64,000 nt of DNA from Spirochaetales bacterium (GCA_022788185.1 JALEVV010000017.1:1-64000); one strand, 5' to 3'. Positions 42,823 to 50,548 are shown, counted from the stretch's first letter. A program made the numbers and translations. The notes: a model not told the origin generated them from the sequence alone.

Positions 42823-43560
42823 TCACTGCTTAACGAGATAAGCGGAGTCGAACTGATGCTTGATGTTATTGGTCTGTACCAGCGTGAGGGCAACCACCAG
42901 GTCCGTCTGTCCTTCCTTGAGGGCATCGATAAGGTAGTGGTACTCCCTGAGCTTCTTCTTCAGGTCTTCCTCACTGTCGGTCAGCCGCTCGAAGATGGAG
43001 TTGAGCTGGGGTGAGAGGTTGTTGTAGATGCTCTTGAACACGATGTTGGTGTTGGAGTTTACGATTGAGAAGTGGAAGTTGAAGTCTAGCTGGGTGAACT
43101 GCTTCATGGCGTTTTCCCTGTCCTCGCTGATCAGGAGCTGCTCCATCCTGCTGACTATGCTCTCCAGATACTTGACCGTCGTGAGTCTTTCAGGTCTGCG
43201 TGAAAGCTCCCTTGCCGCTGATACTTCAAGGGTGATGTGTACTTCAAGCAGGTCGGAGAGGAGCCTTGTGTCCTGATTTGCCTGGGAGAACATGGTGAGG
43301 GAGAGGGATTCCACGAACCTGTCGAGGTTGTTGGACTTGACGACGGCCCTCTTTCCCTGACTGACCTCAATAAGACCTTTGGCTTCAAGCGCCTTGAAGG
43401 CTTCCCTTAAGGACCTTGAGGAGGCATTGAACTGCTCTGCCAGTTCCTTCTGACTGGGCAGGAGCTCTCCCTGCCTATATTCATTGGCCAGAATGGCTTT
43501 TTCCAGTGCATTTGCTATATTGTTGGATTTTGATCCGCCGAGGATATTTCCTGTATACAT
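42823..43560 (-). CDS. GntR-family regulator with FCD domain
   Basis: 245 residues. N-terminal GntR winged helix (about 15-80: ILANEYRQGELLPSQKELAEQF; SLREAFKALEAKGLIEV) and a C-terminal all-helical FCD domain (LLEVHITLEVSAARELSR; FNFHFSIVNSN). FCD regulators commonly sense uronates and other organic acids (UxuR, ExuR). ATG 43560 follows GAGGAG; the ORF's earlier start is upstream of it. Its neighbour across the gap is the DhuI-like isomerase, so control of unsaturated-uronate use is a reasonable guess. Possible operators upstream: CCTAT-N6-ATAGG (43586-43601). Confidence 0.85.
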   Translation of the reverse strand: MYTGNILGGSKSNNIANALEKAILANEYRQGELLPSQKELAEQFNASSRSLREAFKALEAKGLIEVSQGKRAVVKSNNLDRFVESLSLTMFSQANQDTRLLSDLLEVHITLEVSAARELSRRPERLTTVKYLESIVSRMEQLLISEDRENAMKQFTQLDFNFHFSIVNSNTNIVFKSIYNNLSPQLNSIFERLTDSEEDLKKKLREYHYLIDALKEGQTDLVVALTLVQTNNIKHQFDSAYLVKQ

Positions 43561-43649
43561 TGAACACTCCTCAATATATGTCAATCCTATCATAAAATAG
43601 GCTGAAATGACAACTTTTGTATCATGCGATAAAAAAATGAAAATAATTC

Positions 43650-43678
43650 TTCCATTATTGTGAAATCCATGTGATAAT
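43650..43678 (+). promoter_or_regulatory. Promoter of the 43.7-kb small RNA-like unit
   Basis: TTCCAT, 17 bases, GATAAT. Transcription would begin near 43685. Confidence 0.4.
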
Positions 43679-43684
43679 TTTCAT

Positions 43685-43789
43685 CGAGGAATTTAGAAGG
43701 GATCCTGAAAAGGTTCTCTTCGCAGTATCCCGTTAATTCGGGATCAAGGAGGTTGCCACTAGTGTACTGAGTATCTAGTGGTTTTTTTT
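43685..43789 (+). ncRNA. Small RNA or attenuated leader candidate (about 105 bases)
   Basis: A promoter-like pair, a structured body and a strong terminator (CCACTAG / CTAGTGG then eight T, 43756-43789) with no ORF between. ATCCC at 43727 can pair either with GGGAT at 43699 or, as ATCCCG, with CGGGAT at 43739: two exclusive folds, as in switches. AAGGAGGTT lies between the second fold and the terminator without a start codon at usable distance. The nearest downstream gene begins 360 bases on, so it is either a free-standing RNA or an attenuator with a long distance to its target. It matches no riboswitch class I know. Confidence 0.5.
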
Positions 43790-44150
43790 ATGCTCTCAGG
43801 AAACCATTTATTCCTTAACAGCCGGAATAATCACAATGGTGTGTCTTCAGAATGATTGTTTGTATAAAAGAAACGGAGGTTTGTACTTTTCCGTGATAAC
43901 GGAAATATGACAATTAAAAATCAAAGACATGTCAGTGCCGGAGCTGCTGAAAATCCAAAAGACTGAAAGAAGGGCGTGATGGGAAACACTCCGAAAAGGA
44001 AGGATTGTATACCCATATGCTGCATGCGGAATGTCTGATATCATTCTCCCGGAGCAGCCTTATCCATTTAAAAATCCGAATAATGGCATTTTCGGTTTGT
44101 ATTATTCATGCACTTTGATGTTATCATCATAGATATAAGGAAGATTAATC
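43790..44150. other. Gap before the isomerase gene; one hairpin, no gene seen
   Basis: AT-rich, no credible ORF. TTTCCGT-GATA-ACGGAAA (43888-43905) forms a perfect 7-bp hairpin. AAGGA precedes ATG 44151; a promoter could not be fixed with confidence. Confidence 0.4.
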
Positions 44151-44786
44151 ATGAGAATCGCATTGGTAATGGAGAACAGCCAGGCAGACAAGAATCCTCT
44201 CGTCCTGGAGTGTCTTACGGAAGTCGCGGCCAAGTACGGTCACGAAGTCGTCAACTATGGTATGTACTCATCAAAGGATGAGTGCCAGATCACATATGTG
44301 AAGGCAGGTCTGCTTTCCTCAGTCCTCCTGAATTCAGGCGCCGCTGACTTCATCGTCACGGGCTGCGGTACAGGTGAAGGTGCAATGCTTGCCCTCAACA
44401 GCTTCCCCGCAACTCTCTGCGGCCATGTCGTCGATCCTGAGGATGCATATCTCTTCATGCAGATCAATGACGGAAACGCAATCGCAATTCCCTATGCCAA
44501 GGGCATGGGCTGGGGTGCGGAGCTCAGGCTCAAGAACATCTTCGAGCAGCTCTTCGTCGCTCCGGGCGGCGGCGGATATCCCAAAGACAGGGTAGTCCCC
44601 GAGCAGAGAAACAAGAAGATCCTTGATCAGGTGAAGACAGTCACCCACACGGATATCTGTTACATCGTGAAGAACCTTGATCAGGATTTCGTGAAGGAGA
44701 CCTTCTCCGGTGAGCACTTCAAAGAGTATTTCTCAAGGGATGCAAAGGACGGAGAGCTTAAGGATCTTGTTCTTTCCCTCTGCTAA
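44151..44786 (+). CDS. RpiB/LacA/LacB-family uronate isomerase, DhuI-like
   Basis: 211 residues. The core is the RpiB/LacAB fold, but the sequence (MRIALVMENSQADKNPLV, YGMYSSKDECQITYVKAGLL, TGCGTGEGAMLALNSFP, LCGHVVDPEDAYLF) is that of DhuI, the streptococcal 4-deoxy-L-threo-5-hexosulose-uronate ketol-isomerase that replaces KduI. Ribose-phosphate isomerases of this fold are about 150 residues and lack the C-terminal 60. The product of GH105 in this window is DhuI's substrate, so it fits between pectin import and KDG. Its 3' end overlaps the convergent ROK gene by 4 bases. Confidence 0.78.
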   Translation: MRIALVMENSQADKNPLVLECLTEVAAKYGHEVVNYGMYSSKDECQITYVKAGLLSSVLLNSGAADFIVTGCGTGEGAMLALNSFPATLCGHVVDPEDAYLFMQINDGNAIAIPYAKGMGWGAELRLKNIFEQLFVAPGGGGYPKDRVVPEQRNKKILDQVKTVTHTDICYIVKNLDQDFVKETFSGEHFKEYFSRDAKDGELKDLVLSLC

Positions 44787-45898
44787 AGGCTGAGTGCGGA
44801 AAGCAGTCTCTCGTGGTAGAAGAAGCGGTCAAGTGCAATGATGCCGCAGCCGGAGAGGCTGCTTTTCTCTTTAAGTGAGGATACGTAGACAGGTGTTTCC
44901 CTCAGCCTGGCGGGTAGGTACTTCGTGAAGGTATCGATCACCATTGTCAGATACTTATCCTCAAGCCCTGCAAGACCTCCCGTGATGATGAATCCCCTGG
45001 CGGAGGTCATGAAAAGGGCATAGGCCAGAGCCTTTCCCAATGCTTTTGCGGCGGCACTCAGCAGTTCATCAATGTCCTCGCCGTCCTTCAGGAGCTGTCT
45101 CACGCTCCTGTCCTTTCCGCATAGACTTCTTATTCCCCAGCCGGAGGCAACTGTCTCAAGACAGCCTATCGCTCCGCAGTGGCAGAGGTTCTGCTCCGTG
45201 ACGGGAAGATGGGCAAAGAGCGGGTTTGCCACAATACGGTCATTCATGATGAGGGCAGAGGATATGTGCTCTCCCCAGGAAACCACCATCATCCTGTCCG
45301 CATCGCCCTCAAAACAGCTTCGCTCCGCCTCTGCGGAGGCTTCGGTGGAGTTCACGGCAATGACGGGGAAGGGATAGTCCGAAAAGAGCTTTGTCACGTC
45401 CGTACCGGTCAGGAAGGGATGGAATGCTTCCCCGATCGTGTTTTCATGGATTGCGGCATTTATGCTCACGGCCATGCCCCTGGGCCTGGACCCGGAGATC
45501 TTTATCATCTTCGCGATCACGGAAGTGAACTTCTCCTTAAGCATTTCAGGTGATGTGATCTCCGCCATCGGGTAGCGCTCGCTCCTGAGCTGGCGTCCCT
45601 CCCCGTTGAAGAGGGATAGGGAAAATGTGTATGTAGAGATGTCGGCACCCAGGACGGTAACCGCATCAGGACAGAGGAAGAGCGTGGTGCCGGGGCGTCC
45701 GGTGGCGTTCTTTTCCTTCTCCCCCTCGCTGACCACACCTTCATCGATGAAGGCCTGAATGATTTCACTCATTGAGACCTTGTTGAGCGAAAGTCTTGCG
45801 GAGAGCGCGGCCCTGGTGAGGCCCGGCTCCGATCTGAGGGCATTGAGAACCCTGAATCTGTTTATCTCTCTTGCATTGTCAGGACGTGAGAATTCCAT
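44783..45898 (-). CDS. ROK-family transcriptional regulator
   Basis: 371 residues in the NagC/XylR style. N-terminal winged helix (FRVLNALRSEPGLTRAALSARLSLNKVSMSEII), then the ROK domain with the zinc motif CHCGAIGCLE. The sugar-kinase phosphate loop is degenerate (VLGADISTYTFSLSLF), as in regulators rather than kinases. The inducer is unknown; nagA is 12 kb away. ATG 45898 sits 7 bases behind TATCAT with TTGTAA at 17 bases, so the mRNA should be leaderless. Divergent from htpG. Confidence 0.88.
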   Translation of the reverse strand: MEFSRPDNAREINRFRVLNALRSEPGLTRAALSARLSLNKVSMSEIIQAFIDEGVVSEGEKEKNATGRPGTTLFLCPDAVTVLGADISTYTFSLSLFNGEGRQLRSERYPMAEITSPEMLKEKFTSVIAKMIKISGSRPRGMAVSINAAIHENTIGEAFHPFLTGTDVTKLFSDYPFPVIAVNSTEASAEAERSCFEGDADRMMVVSWGEHISSALIMNDRIVANPLFAHLPVTEQNLCHCGAIGCLETVASGWGIRSLCGKDRSVRQLLKDGEDIDELLSAAAKALGKALAYALFMTSARGFIITGGLAGLEDKYLTMVIDTFTKYLPARLRETPVYVSSLKEKSSLSGCGIIALDRFFYHERLLSALSL

Positions 45899-45905
45899 GA
45901 AAAAA

Positions 45906-45934
45906 ATGATAAAGAAAAACAGCCATCCTTACAA
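45906..45934 (-). promoter_or_regulatory. Leaderless promoter of the ROK regulator
   Basis: Minus strand: TTGTAA, 17 bases, TATCAT, 7 bases, ATG 45898. Confidence 0.6.
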
Positions 45935-45936
45935 TC

Positions 45937-45965
45937 TTGCCGAAAGAGTCTATTGTTATTATCTT
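45937..45965 (+). promoter_or_regulatory. Promoter of htpG
   Basis: TTGCCG, 17 bases, TATCTT; its -35 lies 2 bases from that of the divergent ROK gene. A normal leader with GAGGTGAG follows. Confidence 0.55.
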
Positions 45966-45999
45966 ATTTCGCAGTAAAAATCATTAGAGGTGAGAAAAA

Positions 46000-47874
46000 A
46001 TGTCCAAAAAACAGTTCAAGACTGAAGTGAGCGATCTTCTCAACCTGATCATTCACTCACTCTATTCCAATAAGGAGATCTTCTTAAGAGAGCTTATCAG
46101 CAACGCATCCGATGCCATCGATAAGCTTAAGTACCTGTCCCTGGTCGACGGTCCTCTCAAGGGTTTCAGCTTCGATCCCGTGATCGACATTACCTTTGAC
46201 AGCGAGGCAAAGACCCTGACCATTAAGGATAACGGTATCGGCATGGATGAGAAGGATCTCAATGACAACCTTGGTACCATCGCCTCCTCGGGCACAAAGA
46301 AGTTCCTGGCCAACCTTACTGATGATGACAAAAAGGATTCCAACCTCATCGGTCAGTTCGGCGTAGGCTTCTACGCAGCATTCATGGTTGCCTCAAAGGT
46401 TGAGGTAATAAGCAGAAAGGCCGGATGTGATGAAGCATTCCGCTGGGAGAGCGAAGGAAAGAGCAGCTATTCCGTTGAGCCTTCCGAAAGGGACGGTCAG
46501 GGCACTACCATCATCCTTCATCTCAACGAGGAAGGTGAGGAGTATGCAGGCCGCTACCGCCTTGAGAGTCTCATAAAGAAGTATTCTGACCACGTCGCAT
46601 ATCCGATCTATCTCGAGTATGACCAGGAGAGCTACACTGACGAGAAGGACAGTGAGGGCAACCCCATTAAGAAAACCGAGCATAAGAGGGAACAGATCAA
46701 CAGCGCATCTGCCCTCTGGAGAAGGAACAAGAGCGATATCAAGGATGAGGAGTACAAGGAGTTCTACAAGAACAACTGCTTCGACAGTGAGGATCCGCTC
46801 TTCTACCTCCACACCCATGCTGAGGGTGCGACTGAGTACACCACGCTCTTCTTCATCCCGGCAAAGGCTCCCTTCGACATGAACTATGCCGATTACAGGA
46901 GCGGCGTCAAGCTCTACGTCAAGCGTGTTTACATCACGGATGATGACAAGGAGCTCCTGCCCACATACCTCAGATTCGTCCGCGGTGTCATCGACAGTGA
47001 GGATCTTCCCCTCAACGTCTCCCGTGAGATCCTGCAGGAGAACAGGATCATGTCCGCGATCAGGAACGGCTCAGTCAAGAAGCTCCTTTCCGAGTTCAAG
47101 AAGATCAGCGAGAACAATCCTGAGCTCTATGACAAGTTCATCAGGGAGTACAACAGACCCCTTAAGGAAGGTCTCTATTCAGACTATGCCAACAGGGACA
47201 CTCTCCTTGAACTTGTGAGATACAAGTCCAACGAGGTTGAGGGCTTTACTTCCCTCAAGGCTTACAAGGAGAGGATGAAGGAAGGTCAGAAGGCCATCTA
47301 CTACATCACCGGAGGTAAGGAGAGCATCCTCCGCAACAGCCCCCTGCTTGCATCGTATAAGAAGAAGGGCTATGAGGTCCTCATCATGGATGACGACATC
47401 GATGAAATCGTCATCTCCATGGTAGGTGAGTATCAGGAGCTGCCTTTGAAGGCCATCAACAAGTCAGGTGCCATGGATGACATTAAGGAAGAGAAGAGCG
47501 AAGAGGAGAAGAAGAATGATACTTCCCTCGTCGAGCGCTTCAAGGCTCTTCTCGGTGACAGGGTCAAGGATGTTGTCGCCTCCGACCGTCTTGTCGACAC
47601 ACCCGCAGTCATTGTCATGGACGAAAACGATCCTTCATGGCAGATGCAGCGCCTGATGAAGCAGATGGGACAGGGTGCGGACATGCCTGAGGTCAAGCCC
47701 ATCTTCGAGATCAATCCCGAAAGTGAGCTCGTGAAGAAGGCTGAAGGCCTCGATGATGAGAGTGCAAAAAAGCTTGCTTCCGTACTTCTCGACGGTGCAT
47801 ACCTTGCAGAAGGCATCATGCCTACAGATCCTGCCGCTTACACCAGAAACGTGGCAGAGCTGCTTTCAAAATAA
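46000..47874 (+). CDS. htpG: Chaperone protein HtpG (Hsp90)
   Basis: 624 residues, cytosolic Hsp90. The GHKL ATP site is complete: ELISNASDAIDKLKY, IKDNGIGMDEKDL, GQFGVGFYAAFMV and GTTIILHL. Middle domain RVYITDDDKELLP and FVRGVIDSEDLPLNVSREILQ (catalytic Arg loop) and a C-terminal dimer domain follow. GAGGTGAG lies before ATG 46000. A hairpin lies behind the gene. Confidence 0.98.
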   Translation: MSKKQFKTEVSDLLNLIIHSLYSNKEIFLRELISNASDAIDKLKYLSLVDGPLKGFSFDPVIDITFDSEAKTLTIKDNGIGMDEKDLNDNLGTIASSGTKKFLANLTDDDKKDSNLIGQFGVGFYAAFMVASKVEVISRKAGCDEAFRWESEGKSSYSVEPSERDGQGTTIILHLNEEGEEYAGRYRLESLIKKYSDHVAYPIYLEYDQESYTDEKDSEGNPIKKTEHKREQINSASALWRRNKSDIKDEEYKEFYKNNCFDSEDPLFYLHTHAEGATEYTTLFFIPAKAPFDMNYADYRSGVKLYVKRVYITDDDKELLPTYLRFVRGVIDSEDLPLNVSREILQENRIMSAIRNGSVKKLLSEFKKISENNPELYDKFIREYNRPLKEGLYSDYANRDTLLELVRYKSNEVEGFTSLKAYKERMKEGQKAIYYITGGKESILRNSPLLASYKKKGYEVLIMDDDIDEIVISMVGEYQELPLKAINKSGAMDDIKEEKSEEEKKNDTSLVERFKALLGDRVKDVVASDRLVDTPAVIVMDENDPSWQMQRLMKQMGQGADMPEVKPIFEINPESELVKKAEGLDDESAKKLASVLLDGAYLAEGIMPTDPAAYTRNVAELLSK

Positions 47875-47894
47875 TCTGAATTAAAATAACTGCG

Positions 47895-47924
47895 GCAGAG
47901 AGGACAGAACCTCTCTGCTGTCGT
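47895..47924 (+). terminator. Weak terminator after htpG
   Basis: GCAGAGAGG pairs with CCTCTCTGC, followed by a poor T stretch (TGTCGTTT). Read-through to the channel gene is possible. Confidence 0.45.
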
Positions 47925-47943
47925 TTATGGAGGGGAACAAACA

Positions 47944-48798
47944 ATGAACAACCAGGTCGTTGGTGAAACCATCGAACAGGCGATTGACTGGATGGATGTA
48001 TTCTATTCCTCGCTGAGCATGCTGGAACGGATCGGTGTCAACCTGATTGTCTCTGCCATCATCTTTTTCGTGGCGAAGATTGCCGTTTCGGTCGTGAAGA
48101 GACTTCTTAATAAAGCCGAAGGCAGACATGTAAAGTTCACGCCGCTGATGTCAGGCTTCGTTTTCAAGCTTCTGAAAGTATTGATCTGGATCTTCGCCAT
48201 ACTCTTCATCCTTGCAGTTTGGGGCATTGACCTTACGCCCGTGGTTGCCGGACTCGGAGTCACCGGTGTCGTCTTAGGCTTCGCACTTCAGGAATCGATC
48301 AGTTCAATCTTCAGCGGCATGATGCTTGCGATAAACCAGCCCTTTGAGCTCGGGGATTATGTGGACATCGGTTCCACAAGCGGAACCGTCAGGGCAATGG
48401 ACATAATGTCAGTAACGCTCACCACCCCTGACAACAGGAAGATAACGATGAGCAACAAGATCGTGTGGTCTCAGGTCATCACGAACTACTCATCGATGGA
48501 TAAGAGAAGACTGGACATGAATGCGGGCGTGGCCTACGGAACGGACCTTAACAAGGCAAAGCAGGTTATAAAGGACGTAATCGATTCCTATCCTGAGGTA
48601 CTTAAGGATCCCGCACCGGTAATCGAGGTGTCCGAGCTTGCCGATTCCGAGATAACATTCATAGTGCGCCCCTGGGTTGCCCCTGCCGACTACTGGCCGG
48701 TAAAGTGGAGATTCCAGAAGGATATCTGTGAAGCCCTTGAAAGGGCGGGTATCGAGATACCGTACAACAAGCTCGATGTATACGTTAAAAAGGATTAA
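47944..48798 (+). CDS. mscS: Small-conductance mechanosensitive channel (MscS family)
   Basis: 284 residues, the size of E. coli MscS. Three membrane segments (about 30-55, 75-100, 105-135); the third is the Gly/Ala pore helix LGVTGVVLGFALQESISSIFSGMMLAI. The beta domain (NQPFELGDYVDIGSTSGTV) and the C-terminal alpha/beta cage (AYGTDLNKAKQVI) follow. It releases solutes on hypo-osmotic shock. GGAGGGG precedes ATG 47944. Convergent with rlmE, overlapping by 4 bases. Confidence 0.95.
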   Translation: MNNQVVGETIEQAIDWMDVFYSSLSMLERIGVNLIVSAIIFFVAKIAVSVVKRLLNKAEGRHVKFTPLMSGFVFKLLKVLIWIFAILFILAVWGIDLTPVVAGLGVTGVVLGFALQESISSIFSGMMLAINQPFELGDYVDIGSTSGTVRAMDIMSVTLTTPDNRKITMSNKIVWSQVITNYSSMDKRRLDMNAGVAYGTDLNKAKQVIKDVIDSYPEVLKDPAPVIEVSELADSEITFIVRPWVAPADYWPVKWRFQKDICEALERAGIEIPYNKLDVYVKKD

Positions 48799-49397
48799 GC
48801 CTTCTTATCGAGTCCGATAAGATAGATTTCAAAGCTGTCATCCCTGCAGGCCTTCGGTTTGAAGGCCTTTGCTTTTGTAAAGAGAGTCCTCATGGTTTTA
48901 AGCACGCTCTCCTGACCTCCGCCCTGGAAGATCTTGATGACGAGATTGCCATGCACGGAGAGCTGCTCCTCTGCCAGATATACAACCTGCTCTGCAAGCC
49001 ACTCGGAACGTGTGGTGTCGACGGTCCTGTTTCCCGTGGTCATGGGAGCCGCATCGCTTATGATGCAGTCATAGGGACCCAATTCAACGAGCTTTGCCCT
49101 GATCTCCTTTGAGAAGGCATCGCCGACAAAGGCCGTTACTGTGGGAGGCACTGGATCGAGCCTTAATGGATTGAGGTCAACCGCCACGATCTTTCCCTTC
49201 CCCTTTATAAGCTCCCTGTGGGTGTAAAGCGTCCATGATCCCGGAGCCGCTCCGACATCGAGCACGGTGTCCCCGGGTTTGATGAGATGATGTGTCTGAT
49301 TTATCTCTTCCAGCTTGTAAACGCTTCTTGCGGGATAACCTTCCCTGTGAGCCCTCTGTGTGTAGGAATCTGCCTTGTCTCTTCTGCTTGTTGCCAT
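48795..49397 (-). CDS. rlmE: 23S rRNA 2'-O-methyltransferase RlmE (FtsJ/RrmJ)
   Basis: 200 residues. Methylates U2552 of 23S rRNA in E. coli. SAM motif LDVGAAPGSWT, then VDLNPL, and the K-D-K-E catalytic set: RSVYKLEEI (Lys), IISDAAP (Asp), LVIKIFQGG (Lys) and the late SFEIYLIG (Glu). ATG 49397 has no ribosome binding site; TATAGG lies 8 bases upstream on the minus strand, right behind the terminator of the small RNA unit. The start may therefore be leaderless. Confidence 0.95.
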   Translation of the reverse strand: MATSRRDKADSYTQRAHREGYPARSVYKLEEINQTHHLIKPGDTVLDVGAAPGSWTLYTHRELIKGKGKIVAVDLNPLRLDPVPPTVTAFVGDAFSKEIRAKLVELGPYDCIISDAAPMTTGNRTVDTTRSEWLAEQVVYLAEEQLSVHGNLVIKIFQGGGQESVLKTMRTLFTKAKAFKPKACRDDSFEIYLIGLDKKA

Positions 49398-49418
49398 AAG
49401 AAAAGCCTATAGGAAAAC

Positions 49419-49521
49419 AAAAAAAAGTGCTAGACGGAAATGTGGGGGTGGGAGAGAGGACCGTCTAGCACTTGGTTTTCAAAACTACTACAAGGAGGTC
49501 TGAAAAACTGTTGCTCTGTGC
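49419..49521 (-). ncRNA. Sigma-54 small RNA candidate A
   Basis: Begins about 12 bases behind the sigma-54 element at 49531-49547 and ends in a 13-bp perfect stem (AAGTGCTAGACGG / CCGTCTAGCACTT, 49425-49473) followed by eight T on the minus strand. The 5' half reads AGCACAGAGCAACAG, then GACCTCCTTG, whose ACCTCCTT is complementary to Shine-Dalgarno sequences. The 23-base terminator loop is also rich in CCTC/CCC. No ORF. The 5' module is shared with unit B. About 100 bases long. Confidence 0.62.
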
Positions 49522-49550
49522 TTAATATCATGCAGAGACCGTGCCAACTT
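49491..49550. repeat. Direct repeat copy 1 (small RNA A promoter and 5' module)
   Basis: CAAGGAGGTCTGAAAAACTG ... GCAGAGACCGTGCCAA; about 75-80% identical over 60 bases to the copy at 49618-49677. It contains the sigma-54 element and anti-SD module on the minus strand. Confidence 0.75.
49531..49547 (-). promoter_or_regulatory. Sigma-54 promoter of small RNA A
   Basis: TTGGCACGGTCTCTGCA on the minus strand. It fits YTGGCACGrNNNTTGCW with one mismatch, and GG and GC are separated by exactly 10 bases. Confidence 0.7.
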
Positions 49551-49572
49551 TCACAATCCGCCCCAAGAAACC

Positions 49573-49648
49573 AAAAAATAAGCATCCAAGAACCTTGGAT
49601 GCTTATTAATCACACTAAAAAGGAGGTTTGAAAAAACTGTTTGCTCTG
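49573..49648 (-). ncRNA. Sigma-54 small RNA candidate B
   Basis: Begins about 12 bases behind the sigma-54 element at 49659-49675 and ends in a 14-bp perfect stem (AATAAGCATCCAAG / CTTGGATGCTTATT, 49577-49607) followed by six T on the minus strand. The 5' module AGCAGAGCAAACAG, then AACCTCCTTT, matches unit A and carries the same anti-SD core. The 3' stems of A and B are unrelated, so it is the 5' module that is conserved. About 76 bases long. No ORF. Confidence 0.62.
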
Positions 49649-49677
49649 CTAAAACTAATGCAGAAACCGTGCCAAAC
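49618..49677. repeat. Direct repeat copy 2 (small RNA B promoter and 5' module)
   Basis: AAAAGGAGGTTTGAAAAAAC ... GCAGAAACCGTGCCAAA; second copy of the 49491-49550 unit. Confidence 0.75.
49659..49675 (-). promoter_or_regulatory. Sigma-54 promoter of small RNA B
   Basis: TTGGCACGGTTTCTGCA on the minus strand: same match and exact GG-10-GC spacing as promoter A. Confidence 0.7.
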
Positions 49678-49748
49678 TGTTCAAAGCCTCGAAAAGCACG
49701 AAGAATTAAGGAGATTTTGGGAAAATCCTCACTGTTCGGCGCCCCAGA

Positions 49749-49765
49749 CGTGCAGAAAATGCACG
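49749..49765. promoter_or_regulatory. Inverted repeat, candidate enhancer site for a sigma-54 activator
   Basis: CGTGCA-GAAAA-TGCACG, perfect 6-base arms. Its centre is about 110 bases upstream of the predicted start of small RNA B, the usual distance of enhancer-binding-protein sites. The TGCA-N5-TGCA core resembles NtrC-type sites in general shape only. Confidence 0.45.
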
Positions 49766-49809
49766 ATGCCAACTGTTACTTTTTTGCACAGTGTGAAAAA
49801 TTCTCAAAC

Positions 49810-49837
49810 TTGACGGTGTGAAAAATACGCATATCCT
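49810..49837 (+). promoter_or_regulatory. Leaderless promoter of the rhomboid gene
   Basis: TTGACG, 16 bases, TATCCT, 7 bases, ATG 49845. The ORF track's GTG 49818 lies inside the promoter spacer. Confidence 0.6.
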
Positions 49838-49844
49838 TAGTTCT

Positions 49845-50468
49845 ATGGGAAATTCAATATTAAACAGAAAATTCAGATACACCTATTCAAACCTTACCGT
49901 CTCCCTGATAGTGATCAACTTCGCGGTATTCGCCTTCACGGCTTTTTTATTCCCGAGACTTGAGTACTATCTCGGTCTCGTGCCTGCCTACATATACTAC
50001 AAACATTATTACTGGCAGTTCTTTACCTACATGTTCACCCACTCCGGGATAAGCCATCTCATCTTCAACATGCTGGCACTGTACATATTCGGAACTGCCG
50101 TTGAGCACCGTCTGGGCTCAAGGGAGTTCCTGCTGTACTACCTCACCGTCGGTTTCCTCTCAGGCCTGGCCAGCTATGGAGTCTACTACCTTACCAACAC
50201 GAACGTCGTCCTTGTGGGAGCCTCAGGTGCGATCTACGGACTTCTCATCATGTTTGCCGTCCTCTATCCCAATGCCCTGATCTACGTCTTCGGGATAATC
50301 CCGGTAAGGGCACCTCTTCTTGTGGTTATATACTTTTTCATATCGTTCTTCAGCGGCTTCAGGGGAGGCAGTGTAGCTCACTTTACCCACATGTTCGGAC
50401 TGGTATTCGGCTTCCTGTACATCATCATAAGACTTAAGATTAACCCATTTAACGTCTGGAAAAGATAG
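49845..50468 (+). CDS. Rhomboid-family intramembrane serine protease
   Basis: 207 residues with six membrane segments. Catalytic Ser in VGASGAIYG on TM4 and His in AHFTHMFGLVFG on TM6; the HSGISHLIFNML block on TM2 (family HxxxxHxxxN) completes the core. It cleaves membrane proteins within the bilayer; targets are unknown. ATG 49845 is preferred to GTG 49818 because the promoter spacing makes the GTG untranscribed. No ribosome binding site is seen before either start. Confidence 0.93.
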   Translation: MGNSILNRKFRYTYSNLTVSLIVINFAVFAFTAFLFPRLEYYLGLVPAYIYYKHYYWQFFTYMFTHSGISHLIFNMLALYIFGTAVEHRLGSREFLLYYLTVGFLSGLASYGVYYLTNTNVVLVGASGAIYGLLIMFAVLYPNALIYVFGIIPVRAPLLVVIYFFISFFSGFRGGSVAHFTHMFGLVFGFLYIIIRLKINPFNVWKR

Positions 50469-50548
50469 AAGTTACTACTTATGTCATAACTTTAATTCGA
50501 AAACCCTTAAAATTCCCCTCGAAACACGTAATAATCAGTAAAATAATA

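Noticed and set aside
49488-49640. Plus-strand SD-like AAGGAGGT in both repeats as start of small peptides
   Set aside because: No start codon with a usable ORF follows either copy, and promoters and terminators both fit the minus strand.
49755-49778. Possible third sigma-54 promoter (TTGGCATCG) upstream of small RNA B
   Set aside because: No GC at the right distance from GG; treated as a remnant or as part of the enhancer region.
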